A DNA stretch of 64,000 nt from Paramecium sonneborni (lineage: Eukaryota > Ciliophora > Oligohymenophorea > Peniculida > Parameciidae). Below, piece by piece: positions 13,101 to 25,604 of the stretch; within the stretch, counting starts at the first letter, position 1; every line of letters begins with the position of its first letter. A program made the position numbers and the translations under genes. The stretch covers positions 179,960 to 243,959 of the forward strand of contig CAJJDN010000003.1 in the NCBI GenBank assembly GCA_905182985.1. The letters run 5' to 3'. Under the pieces are notes generated by a model. That model ran no database searches. It was given only the letters and a program-made list of their open reading frames with translations, and had not been told where the DNA came from.

Positions 13101-15113
13101 CATCTCTGAAGATGAAGAATCAGGAAGATCAAGTGTTTTTCAAAAAATTGATAATGATTCAATTGAAGTGGGTGCCAATGATAATATGAATATTTTTAGA
13201 TCAAAAACTAATTTACTCTAATTGATAAATATTCAATAAACTCCAAAAGTCATTAAGAAACTTAATTGGACTATGAATTTAGAAATGCTTTCAATTGTAA
13301 CTTTATCATTTGTAGCTTTTTTTCTAACCAAATAATAATACAATAAAATAAGTGATTAATTATATCTTGTTTAATACGTAGGAATAAGAAATGCTGAATT
13401 TTTCAATTTAATAGCTGCCATCTAAAATTTACAAATGAAATAAATTGGTATTTGGACATTTACATCCGATAATGAGAGTACCTCATATGAAAAAGATTAA
13501 AGGACAAACATAAATAATACAATTAATACAATAAATGAAATTAATACAATTTTAACATTAAATAGTGAAAATGATAATGCATAACTAAAAGAATTATATA
13601 CAAATAATGTTGTAAATATGAGAGTTAGTGAAGGAGTATTTTAAAAATATGATTTAGTTTAAGCAATGCAATAATTATTAAGTAAATCTCTAATTATAAG
13701 AGATAAATAGCTAGAATTTATGAATCCTAATGATGAAGATTTTATATTTTTGGTATATAATCTTTTTAATGATTTTGCAATTCATTTATAAAATTCAACT
13801 TAACAGTATAGCTTAGATTTAGCCTAAAAAACTGCTGATAATAGATAAGAATTAATTAGTATTTTAGGAACATCTTCAGGTATTTTAGGAGTATCATTAT
13901 TATTGTTAATTTTCTTTTTAATTTAAATGGCTAGTGGATTACAAGAAATTTTAGTTCTTTTTTTAGATATTCCAGATAAAACTATAAAATTCTTGTATTC
14001 AAAATGTGAAAATTTCTTATCAAATATTTAAATAGGAGAAGATGATGAAATGTTATCAGATTTTGATGAACTTGAAAAAGAAGAAAGAGAGGAATTGAAT
14101 AAAACTTTAAAATAAAGAAGAAAAAAGAAAAAGTACAAAAATTCTAATAAAGAATTGAGAAACCTAATTTTGGTTACTTTAACTCTTACAATATTATTTT
14201 AAAGCTATTTCATAATATTTTATTTTTTGAGTAGTTAAATGCTTACAAATTTGAATTAGATGGTATCTGAAATTAATTCAACATCATTTTGTGAAGGTTT
14301 TTATAAATTTGTTGAAGCAGCTGAAAGGCATGTATTTTTAAATAAAGATGTCCCAATAACAAATGTTGATTCATATTATCTACTTAAGTTTGGAATCGAT
14401 GCACTATATTAGATAGATTCTTATTTTCATCAAGAACACTCTTTAAATATAGATGTACTTAATAGCATATATATAAATGCTTTTTAGGAAATTTTCATGC
14501 TTTCACCTTGCAAAATATTTTCTTAAGAAATGAAAACTGGAACTGAAGATGATTGTATATCTTTTGCTTCTGGGGCTATTGATTAAGGAATGGCTGTAGG
14601 ATTAGCAAGATTTATAGAAAATATTAGATTTTTATTAACAATTTATGAATAATTTTAGGGTCATCCTGAAATTTCATTCTCTAATGCTGTAAGAGGAAAT
14701 GTGCTATTTAAGAATATTACTTAGAATGATGATAATGTTACAAATTATATTTATAATTTAAATAATTTTAAACAAGCCAAAGAATTGAGAGTAATGTAAA
14801 GTACTTATTTAAAAGGTAAAAATAATAATTAATTTTAGCTACTTTTAGATATTTACTACTTAAATTAAAGGAAGGAATAAATTCAGATATGTCTAATTCT
14901 TAAACATAGTTATTAGCTTTGTTTATAATATTTGAAGCAATCTTGTTTATTCTATATTTTGTTTTTTGGCTCCCTTTAACAATTAAACTAATTAGAGATA
15001 TTCAAAAAACAAGAATGATGGTTATGATGATACCATTGAAAATTATTCTAAAAATAAGATCTATAAAATTATACATAAAAGATGTAATTTTAGAAAAAAC
15101 AATAGAAAAATGA
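10137..15113 (+). CDS. TmcB-like multi-pass membrane protein with PAS domain (1643 residues)
   Basis: ATG 10137 to TGA 15113, with a 22-nt intron at 10400-10421 and a 23-nt intron at 14816-14838. The N-terminal part has repeated hydrophobic helices (about residues 100-340). A long cytoplasmic region follows, with a PAS-like domain at about 625-740 (ALPTIVIATTVDKFSQIINL, then NKKVSQIMP). A second membrane region has helices near 1040, 1235, 1335 and 1580, and ends in RTRMM-like sequence (KTRMMVMMIPLKIILKIRS). This architecture is that of the large TmcB/PAS transmembrane family expanded in Paramecium and Tetrahymena. Its role is not established; signal sensing at the cell surface is inferred from the PAS domain. 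It converges on the next gene with 59 bases between the stops. Confidence 0.85.
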
Positions 15114-15172
15114 ATTTATAATTTTGTATATAAATTTAAAGAATTAACAAAATTTGAATATTTTCATTATAA

Positions 15173-15925
15173 TCAATATTTGTTTAGAAATGATATTTTT
15201 AATTAATTACTTGGGATATCTTCTCTTAATTATGTTTACAATTTAATTGGATAAGAATTATCAGTATTTTTATCTAACTTTGCAATACTTTTTGTACTAC
15301 TATTCAATGTACTTCTATATGAATTTTATGTTATTTAGTAAAATTGATCAATCGATTCTTCTATTCTTAATCTATAAGTTCGAGGTTCATAAATATTATT
15401 TTTTTTAATTGGGATAGGAATGTTAAATTTTGCTGGCTATTCTGATATATACAAATTTTTTATTTTATTTATTTTTTATGTAGAATGTATACTTATTCTT
15501 TTAGTGGATTATATAGTAGTTTACTATTTAGGTTTACTTGACGATAAGAGTTTCTAGATCTGCTATAATAGGAAAAAAGATAATTACAATAAACTTATAC
15601 CTATTACAATTATTCACTGACTGTAGGAACTGAAATTGCAGGTTTCTATCTTTCTGTATTGGTTTTAAAAGTACGCGATATAATTTTATATTTTAGCACA
15701 GAAGGATCAATCTTTGGTGCTTTTTTGACTTCTAAATAAAGGAAATGATTAAATAGCAATACCTTCATTTTTCTGACCATAAAATTACCTACTTAATTAT
15801 TTATAATAGTCATCTTCATTTGTATGTTAAAGAAGATTGTCACTAGGATTCAATATAAATGAATCTTCCTTTTCTAACATAAAACTAACAAATCCATCTT
15901 ATTATTGATCTTATTATTTGAGCAT
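15173..15925 (-). CDS. uncharacterised 229-residue protein
   Basis: ATG 15925 (MLKQQDQQQDGFVSFMLEKE) to TGA 15173, with introns of 31 and 32 nt; both keep frame and total length minus introns is divisible by three. The protein is polar, Ser/Thr/Lys/Gln-rich and without membrane segments. The second exon has an ordered-looking stretch (KKAPKIDPSVLKYKIISRTF) and the third another (KNNIYEPRTYRLRIEESI). No family recognised. A plus-strand frame over 15114-15620 appears to encode membrane helices, but it is the antisense shadow of this gene. It lies 53 bases downstream of DIM1 on the same strand. Confidence 0.7.
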
Positions 15926-15978
15926 TAATTAATTTATTTTATTAAACAATAAAATTATTATAATCAGAAACAGTTCTA

Positions 15979-17049
<1,071 letters not shown>

Positions 17050-17240
17050 CTGAATTAAAAATAAAACAAATTAAATTATTAAATTATTAATACAAAATAC
17101 AAATACTTAAATAATTTGTAATATTTCTCATATACATAATACAAAATATATTATATAAAACTAATCCAATTATAATATTTATTTTTAAATAAAAGATTAT
17201 CATATTTAATAATTTACAATAATAAATAACAATAATTTAT

Positions 17241-18615
17241 TCACATATTAAATCCTATTAAATATTCATCCGAGAGAGAACCATCGCTAAGTTAAATATC
17301 AGCTCTTTCATTAGAAAAGGATCCAGGCCAATATTAATTAGCAGATTTATCTTAGTTTAATAATCCTATCTATTTGTATAACTTTGCAATTAATTATGAA
17401 CAAAAATAAGTGGGATCTTCATTTTAATTTTATGATGTAATAATAGTAGATTTATCTTGTAATAGTTTTGTAAAACTTAAATTATATTATCTTCCAACGT
17501 TTTCTTTAACAAATTTTTCAATCTATTATAAAAAATTTTCATTTCTAATTAATTGAAGTTATCTATATACAACCCTATAAATATATAATAAAATTTATTA
17601 CATTGAATATAATTCATACCATAAATTATTAACCATGGAATCCCAATTAAATATTCCAACTCCATTTTAATTAGTTGCTTCCAAAACATATATATAACCA
17701 GATTAATATTTTAATATCATAGCAACGTGATCTATTTTAATAATAAATAATACCATAATTTGATCTAGTTAATATTCTTTAAATTTTAGAGCTGCAAGAC
17801 TTAGTTTGAAATAAAAGAATATCTCCAGTTTAACTCATTTATCTAAATTAATCATTAGTAATTAATCGTTTTTTATAATAATTATTAAATGGGTTCAGAT
17901 AGAATTTCATTATTGGCTTCTTTCTATTATTTACTATGAATTTCTTGATCATAAAGAACCATTAATTGTTATTAATTCCTTTGAATTGAAAAATCTTATC
18001 ATTATTGATACATTTTAATCCAAACTCAAGTATTTCAGAGTTTATAATTTATTTCTGGTAATATTAAAAATTAAAAAGAGCTAGATTGAGTACGAAACGA
18101 GCTTTTTATTTTGATTAATTTAAATAAAAACTTAAGATCCCATCCTAAAAATGACAATATATTTATTTAAATGGTTATAACAATTTTTTTGTTTTTTTTA
18201 AAATAAATCCTTCATGTTGAACAAAATTTTCATGTATAAACAAACCAGATTGCATAATGACTGATGTAATAGTTGCATTATTTTCAGTTCTATCTGAATT
18301 TAATCCTCTAAATTGATCATTTTATAAAATTGCACTTTTATCTTCTTATCCTTATAAAAAGGAAACTTAAGGCTATACATTTTGATATTAAAATAATCTT
18401 TGTTATTATGAATACTTGAAGCCAGACAGTAATTATAAAATTTCAGGAATTTAAGAGGAATCTTCAACCACTTTTGGAACTCTAACATGTGTTGTAATTA
18501 TAGCAAATGATTCTGCTATATCTTAAGGAAGATCTTATTCTATAATTTCAGACTCATTGATATAATTCATTGTTATATATATATTATTATAAATATCTAA
18601 AGTAATGATAAACAT
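17241..18615 (-). CDS. PH domain + permuted papain-like hydrolase fusion (441 residues)
   Basis: ATG 18615 to TGA 17241, introns of 22 and 27 nt. About residues 115-235 read as a PH domain: HEGFILKKTKKLLQPFKQI, then strands YCHFQDGILSFYL, closing with a helix near WFFMIKKFI. From about 275 the protein matches the circularly permuted papain-like (YiiX/YaeF) group: TGDILLFQTKSCSSKIQRIL, the histidine in NYDHVAMIL, and much later the cysteine in TYFCSQLIAKLYKQIGLL followed by YWPGSFS. His before Cys is the hallmark of the permuted fold. The PH part may target phosphoinositide membranes and the hydrolase may cleave an amide or lipid ester, but the substrate is unknown. The second in-frame ATG (MNYINES, 18570) is an equally likely start. 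Confidence 0.75.
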
Positions 18616-18649
18616 TTTGATTATAAAAAATATAATGTTTGTAACGATT

Positions 18650-19563
18650 TCAATTTCTACTATAGAAACTTAATTAACCTTATTATGAACATACACCAAT
18701 CAACGATCCATCTTTATTAAAACGAACAGCCCATAATTTATCATCTTTTTTATCAAATGGATTAAACTATTCAATACATTATCCAGATGTAGTATCCCAT
18801 AATCTAACTTTATAATCAGATGAGCAACTAACTACTAATTTATCATCTATTGGATTAATATCAATTGAATTAACAGAATAATGATGTTAAAATGTTTTTA
18901 TTTCTTTCATCTTTGTTAAATCAGTTAGTTTAATATCTCCATCATCTGAACTTGAAAAAGCTTTAAATCCATCATTACTAAATTTTACAGATCTCACCAT
19001 TTTTTTATGAATTTTTTTTGAATGAAGTTTTCTCTTTTCAATTGGATCTTCAACAATATGCAATGAACCACTATCTGTTCCTACAGCAATATTAGCATTA
19101 TTTGCAGTAATAGCTGAGGCAAATGAATTTTCAACTGAAAATACTGGAATTTCTTCTTAATTTTCATCCAAACCAAAAATTGACAATTTACCTCCTTCTC
19201 CTGCAGTACAAATATAATCTTTCAACCAACAAATATTCCAATTCTCCATCTAATCACAAACAATTTCTTTTGCTTTTATACTCTTTTTTAAATCCCAAAT
19301 ACGTATAACACTATCTAATGAACTTACTGCAAATAATTCTCCATTATTTGAGAATTTTACATCTACAATTCCTAAAAAATGTCCCTCTAATCTTTATGGC
19401 TCATTTTCTTTAGATACTTTATCTTTCCATAATGCTACTGTTTCATCCAATAAACCTGCAGCTGTATATTCTTGACTTATATCTAAAGAAGTTATAGATT
19501 CGCCTATAGTGTAAGTTGATGCCACAGAAACTTTTGACTATCATATAAACAATTCTTTACCAT
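18650..19563 (-). CDS. WDR61: WD40 protein Ski8/WDR61
   Basis: 296 residues, ATG 19563 to TGA 18650. The start codon is followed at once by a 23-nt intron (19538-19560), so the first exon encodes only Met. Seven WD-like repeats are visible: ETVALWK, RLEGHFLGIVDVKF, LDSVIRIWDL, then GKLSIFGL, SDDGDIKLTDL, SSDYKVRLWDTTSGQCI and a closing SQQGQLSFYSRN. The LEGH..G.V.V and IFG features match WDR61/Ski8 over its whole length (human 305 residues). Ski8 is a scaffold of the Ski complex that feeds mRNA to the cytoplasmic exosome, and also belongs to the Paf1 complex in animals. Assignment is good, although WD40 families are easily confused. Confidence 0.8.
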
Positions 19564-19613
19564 ATTTAATCAAAAATATAAATAAATTAATAATACTATT
19601 AAAATTCATTTCA

Positions 19614-20977
19614 TCATTATTTTAATGAATTTATCACATCCTAAATTTATTTTGAATATTTATCATAAAATTTATTAAATTTATTATGGATTTCTTGTTA
19701 TTAATCACCACTCAGCTTTTTGAAATCTATTTATAAATATGGAAAAGGATTATTGATACATGGTTCTTTCCAAATCTAAAATGATAAAATAGAACTTAGA
19801 ATTGCATGTTTTTCTAACATTTGATCATCATTTTCTGGTTTCTCTAATTTAGGATGTTAAAATTCTGCAAAATAACTATTATCTATTTCTTCAATAAAAT
19901 TATTTTTTTAGTTTGAAATTGCAATTCTTAGAGGATCATAATGCAAAGCATCAACTACAACTGTGACTTCTTCCTCTTTTGTATTTTTTAAATAACGATT
20001 AATATTGAATAATAAGTAATATTCTATCCCTTTTTGTTTCCATAACATAGTTTAAAATTCGAACAAATAGTTTAAATTATTTTCACTAATACTTTTATTT
20101 TATATCTCTGCACAAATATCATTAAACATTTCTTAAATTTCAGATAAAGATAAGAATATGCCACTTGCTATTCTCTAATAGATTTATGACATTCCTATTA
20201 AATAAATGTTAGCTCCTTTTAATGTAGTCATATATAAAGCTTATAGTAAATTTATTTGAATAACTTCGTTATATTGCAAATCTCTGTATAAGATTGTATT
20301 AGATAATAAATCTGCAAATTTATTAGCCATTTCATCGCTTTCTTTTGATAATGATGAGGATAATTCCCCATTTTTTTATATAGATTCTTTTAATTTTTTT
20401 AGAGTCGATTAATAGTATCCTAACTTTTATCCATTCAGGTATTCGAATATACATTATTTATTTTCTGAGCTTAGTTAAGCATTTTGTTAAATTAAATTGA
20501 TAGAATCAAATATTGCTAAATCTAATCTTAATTCATTGGTATCTATTGGTAAAGTTGGTAATTATTCAAATAAATTCTTTCATTACTAAATTTTTTACAT
20601 CAGTTATGATTGGATCAACTTTTGAATGATAATATTTATAAAGCTATCTTTTAGTGTATAAATAAGGTGATGGATCGATTTACAATAAGAAATTATTTTT
20701 TTTCTTATCTTTGAGCAATAGATTTGTTAAATCATCTAAAATTGTTTCTTGAACACCAGATCTAGGCAAACCAATTAAATTGCAATTTTTATTTCCTATT
20801 TCTAAGCATTAAATTATTTCTCTTTTTACATAAATTAGCCTATGGAAATCCTGTCGAATTGAATGCATTTAAATAATTTTTGGCATAATAGTCTTCATCA
20901 AATTTATTAAGAATTTCAATAACTGATGTAGAAAATTTAAATGTAGCCACTGTTCCTAGAGATTTATAAATGTTCAT
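19614..20977 (-). CDS. uncharacterised 437-residue protein
   Basis: ATG 20977 (MNIYKSLGTVATFKFSTSVI) to TGA 19614, introns of 28 and 22 nt. It appears to be a globular, mostly helical soluble protein without membrane segments. A segment around residues 52-66 (NCNLIGLPRSGVQET) loosely recalls a nucleotide-binding loop but lacks a GKS/T motif. It starts 51 bases upstream of the WDR61 ATG end on the same strand. The clean splicing and even amino-acid use argue for a real gene; I do not recognise the family. Confidence 0.7.
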
Positions 20978-21102
20978 AATTAATATATTATAATTTATAT
21001 ATTAAACAATAAAGTCAAGAAGAAGGAATATTCAAATATATTCTAAATAAATTGAGTTAACAATCTATTGAATTCATATTTAATTATTATTAAATTCAAT
21101 TT

Positions 21103-21276
21103 TCATTCAAATCCAAGCTTTTTCAAACAAAGTTTATGATTTTCAATTTCCTTTTAACATTTTTCTTCTCCTAAAGAAACAATGCATTCATCTCTTAATT
21201 TTCTTGTTTCTGGGCATGCACAACAGGGTCTTAATGGTTCGGTTTTTTAGTTTTATTTTGATTTAGAATTATCCAT
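21103..21276 (-). CDS. COX17: cytochrome c oxidase copper chaperone Cox17
   Basis: 57 residues, intronless, ATG 21276 to TGA 21103. It carries the diagnostic [16 protein letters not shown] with the copper-binding Cys pair at 18-19 plus Cys21, and the twin CX9C pattern (Cys21-Cys31 and Cys40-Cys50), ending CLKKLGFE as in other eukaryotes. Cox17 delivers Cu(I) to Sco1 and Cox11 in the mitochondrial intermembrane space for assembly of cytochrome oxidase. Length matches the family (human 63). Too short for ordinary ORF calling but unambiguous. Confidence 0.96.
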
Positions 21277-21456
21277 ATTTAAATTTAATTAATAAAAGTA
21301 GAGACAATTTTAATAATCATTTATAGAGTATTTTAAAATTGAATAAATAACTTAGAGAGATAGAAATATTTATGATTTTTTGAAGAATTAGAAAAATAAA
21401 TTAAGATAATTTATTTTGAATATTTAATGAGACAATAATAATTGTAAATATTAATA

Positions 21457-23821
21457 TCATTGAATTGATTGAAAGGGAACTTTTTAAACAAAACTACGCT
21501 TAATAATATCGTCTCTGGTCTTATATTAGTGAATTAATACTTTTCCGAATTATCTGAGCTGAATGATTGTAGTGGGGATTTGTTACTCCCCCTCGGTAAG
21601 GGATTTTCCATTTTCTTAACGTAATCCAAAATGAACTTTTATTTATTCTACGGAGTGGGACAACTTTCCTAAAATCAAACCAAATAATACCTTTTTTCCT
21701 TTTTAAACTAATTATTAATATTACTTAGAGTGATTACTGAATAATTATCTATTCATTGGTGATTAATTAGTAGGTTATAAAGGTTTTCTTTAATGTTAGG
21801 ATGTTCCTTTTCCTCTAATAGGATTTGGGTTTACACTCCTTGATCTTTATTATGGAGTAGCTATTTAATTATTTTAATTATTCTAAATAGTTATTTAATT
21901 ATTTTGATTAATTTATTATTATGATTTCTAGGTTTAAGACTTTATAAATTTTTGAAAATAAATTATCATTTCTTCATCCTATTTAAGAATAGGACAATTT
22001 TGAGTTGATAATTCATTCATTAAATCTATAATTTCTTTTAATTAGTTTTAATTCAATTAAATTTCGTTTTTTGTGTAATAATTCATTTTTTCTTAGAGTT
22101 AAATCATTTTAGCCCTAAAAATTTTATAATTATCTCTAGCTTTATTTAATTTTTATAGATGTTAATCTTCTTCTCGATTTGTAGGTTATTTTATTGATTT
22201 AGATGAACCACAATATTACAAACTATCTTTTCTAACATCAATTTCAATAGAATTCTCTTTATTCATTTTTGATCTATCAGTTTCTTAATAACTTGTATGT
22301 GGTCTAGATTATTTTGTATTATCTTTCTCTTATTTTAATGAATCAATAACCTAATCTTTTTATTTAATTTAATCTCTTAGAAATGTTATCTCTTTTTTAA
22401 GCATTTCTATCTAAACATCTTTTGGATCAGTTCTTTCTTTTCTCTTAGATTATAATTAAGAAATCAACTCTTATTTGATTCTTTCATTTTCATTAATAGC
22501 TCTTTCATACTATTGTATTTCATTCTTTAATCTATCTTCATCGATCATTTCTGAATTAATCTATTATAATAAATATTCTAATCCTTCTCTATTTTAAAAT
22601 TGTAACTAATCTATTTGCTTTAAATTCAATCTAATTTCAAGTTCTTCTTCTGTCAATTAACCTAATAATATTTACTAACAATTACATTAATATTAAACTT
22701 CTTACTTTAATGCTTCAATTTCTGCTTATAACAAACTAGCATTTTCTGAATTACAATTACAATTTGAAACATCATTGATTTTAATATTTTAAACAATCTT
22801 TTTTTTTATAGCTCTAGCTCTAGATGCATATTTTAAAGTATTAATAGTTTCTTCATGACATTAAACTACTTATTATACACATCCTATCATAAGAGTTTTA
22901 GTATTTCCTCCCAGAGAATCTTTTAATAGTCTTGTTAATTTTGAATCTCTATAAGGTACAAACTTTTTCATAGATTAATCACATGCTAACATATTAATAC
23001 AATTTCCTAATGCCAATAAACTCTTATTAATATTAGCTCCTTCCATTTATCTAATTCCTTTACTACCTTCATTTACGTTTGCTTTTTCACTTCCTGCCAA
23101 ATCAACAAGTGATAATTTACATTAATATTGTTAATTTACTACAAATAATTAAATAATAGCATGAGATCTAGATGAAAATTAATTAGCATTAGTAGCTGCC
23201 ATGACTCTTTTTTAATTTCCATTAATTATTATTGATTTTGCTTAATCTATTGTTAAAATCTAAAATTCTTGCACATCTTACAACATCACTCCTTTTATAG
23301 GATCTTCATTCAATTATAAACCAACTTAATCTCCTATCAAGTCTCTTATTTACTCATTATAAATTTCCAAATAGGAAATACTAATTTTAACGTTCATTTA
23401 GAATAGTTAATCTAAAACCATAGAAACTAATCCATCATTCTCTACCAAAGGATCATATAAGTTTCCAAACATAGTGTAACTCTTTCCTGAACCTGTTTAC
23501 CCATAAGCTAAAATTGTTCCATTATATCCCTATGAAACACAATCATAAATCATTTATTATATAGACTAATATAATCCATGATATTTATTTACTGAATCGT
23601 AAATATCTCGTGTACTCTCTCCTTCATTGAACACATTATCAAATGCAAATGATCTTTATTCATAAGTATCAGGATCTCTTATTGTCTAAGTTGGACATTC
23701 TACTTATATTATCTATTGATTATTTCAATAGTACAGTCTCTTTTCCTATTCTCTAAGTAAGAAATCTTTATCTTCCTTCATAAGGTTTCACTCTAATACT
23801 CACTTTAAATGGCTCTTACAT
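21457..23821 (-). CDS. kinesin motor protein, N-terminal motor (755 residues)
   Basis: ATG 23821 ([13 protein letters not shown]) to TGA 21457, four introns (22, 27, 22, 26 nt). Motor domain about residues 1-350: P-loop [15 protein letters not shown], switch [11 protein letters not shown], switch [19 protein letters not shown], and [36 protein letters not shown] Glu/Gln/Lys coiled coil follows (about 365-600), then a Gln/Asn/Ser-rich tail and a last block with unusually high GC ([27 protein letters not shown]). The subfamily is not clear; an N-terminal motor predicts plus-end movement along microtubules. The tail model depends on the two 3' introns; both are supported by frame and by a sharp drop to AT-rich sequence after the stop. 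Confidence 0.88.
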
Positions 23822-25353
23822 TATTAATTTAAATTTTAATAATAAGTAAGAAGTTAAATCATCAATCTCAACAAAATATTCATTAAAAAGTCTCTAAACA
23901 ATTTAAATTTATTTGACTAAACTTTTTTTATAATTATTTGTAATTCGATATCATTAATCTATCCTAAGCAGATCCTTTTTTAAATTATTTGAGATATTTT
24001 AAGATTATTGCTGAATCTGTTCTTTGATCAATAGATTGATAAAAAAAAGACTACCTACAGGCACCTTCTTTATTAGAGACCATTTATTATAACATCTTAT
24101 TAATCGTTATCATAATGTAGAAAAATGAATTAAAATACTAATATAAGATTCAGGATTATATCCTATCAAAAAATAATTTTAATTGTACAGATCTTTAAAA
24201 GTTTTTTAGTGATCATATACATAAACTTATAAAATATTATCATTAAATTTAGAGATGAAGATGTTAATCTTTCAAAACAAATTAACTAATTACAAAATTC
24301 TAAAAGTTTAAAGAAACATTCTTTAAAAAAAGAATTTTCCCGTTAACTTAAAAGGTATTATTATAACATAACTTAAATATTATTCATTAATGAAGATGAT
24401 TAATTACTAATCTGATAAGCAAATTCATTTTATAATCTTGAATAGATTAAAACAATTGATGAACTAATTTAGTTTTTAAAATAACTAACTAAGAATATTT
24501 TTTCAATTCTCAAAATCTTTGATTGATTAATGCTAATATAAAATATTTACAAATTTGATTCTATAAAAAAATAACCAAAAATTCTATTATTTTTTGATCT
24601 TTTTTTTAATAATATTCTATTTGTTTTATATTTTTTAGTTTCTGTTTTTGTAACCTTTTATTCATCACAAATTTGTTATTATCAGTCGTTTTTTTTTGAT
24701 ATTATTATATTTCCTATCATGTAAATTTCAAAATCATTTATTGATAGAGCTTTACTCAAAAATACTAACTCCCATTATTTCAATAATGTTAACTTACATT
24801 TAAAAAATTAATTCTGCTCTTTATAATAGGCATATAAAGATATTTATTTTTCAAAAATCTTTAGAATATTTTAGAGTAACAAATCATTTCAAAATATTTT
24901 TTGCATTCTTTATATCAGTACTTCAACCATGTAAAATGTAATTAATGAGTTTTCCATCTCTGATCACTTGAAAAAAAAAGGAAATTTAATAATATTTATA
25001 TATTATAAAATTCGTTTCTCAAGACTTATATCTATATTGCTATTTATAATCTCATAAAAAATAGTCCTTTTCAATTTTTTTGTACTTTACTTGATGTTCA
25101 ATTAGATTATATGATACGATTATAAATAAAAATCAGGGCCTTTTACTGAGTTTGATTCTTTTAAATTGCCATAATATATCCTCTTTACTAAATTTCCTTA
25201 ATATTCAATTTTTCGTTTAGTAATAAATTATCATAAAAAAAAAGACTGTCATCCAAAGAATATACCAAACCTTAAATCACTTATAATCGTACTCGAAAAA
25301 CATGAAAATAATATATATATTTTATTTTAATATTTTATTAATTATATATCGAT
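23822..25353. other. AT-rich spacer
   Basis: No gene that I can support. A short plus-strand run near 24260-24400 gives a Lys/Phe-rich peptide (FKTNQLITKFQKFKETFFKK) without a good start and with compositional bias only. It separates the kinesin start from the stop of the small basic protein. Confidence 0.5.
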
Positions 25354-25604
25354 TCATTTTTTTTGTGTTGCTTTTTGTGATTTAGCTTTTTTGGCTTGCT
25401 TATTTCTTCTATTCTATCTAGGTAATTTTCTTTATCCAGCACTTGGTTAAGTTGTAGCTTAAGCCTCAGCAACTGCAGCCTAGATTGTTCTTGTTTATCT
25501 TGGGCCAGCTGGTTTTTTTGCAATTTTTTTAGTTGCTATTTAAATTTAATTAGAAAGTTACCTGGTTTGGGAGCTTTCTTTTAAGCTTTAGTTTATCTGG
25601 CCAT
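25354..25604 (-). CDS. small Lys/Ala/Gln-rich basic protein, histone H1-like
   Basis: 74 residues, ATG 25604 to TGA 25354, one 26-nt intron after codon 14. The sequence begins MARQTKAQKKAPKP, continues KKIAKKPAGPRQTRTIQAAV and ends KKAKSQKATQKK; about a third is Lys or Arg, with Ala, Pro and Thr, and no hydrophobic core. This is the composition of ciliate linker histones, which lack the globular domain, and of other small nucleic-acid binding proteins. The GC content is well above the surrounding spacer, supporting coding. A ribosomal or protamine-like role is possible; the name H1-like is by composition only. Confidence 0.6.

Noticed and set aside
15114..15620. In-frame open sequence after the TGA of the TmcB-like gene, encoding apparent membrane helices, suggesting stop readthrough.
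   Set aside because: It is the antisense of the well-formed minus-strand gene at 15173-15925; hydrophobic residues arise from complementing Lys/Asn/Gln codons.
21490..21660. GC-rich patch considered as SRP, RNase P or snRNA gene.
   Set aside because: None of the diagnostic motifs was present, and the patch is the 3' coding part of the kinesin gene.
21700..21875. Telomerase-RNA-like pattern on the minus strand: a hairpin, then AAACCCAAA (1.5 telomeric repeats), a possible H-type pseudoknot and a terminal hairpin.
   Set aside because: The same bases read through in the kinesin frame as Gln/Ser/Pro-rich protein, joined by clean 22- and 26-nt introns to further coding sequence. No pol III terminator, and published Paramecium telomerase RNAs template TTGGGG rather than TTTGGG. 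The fit is most likely chance.
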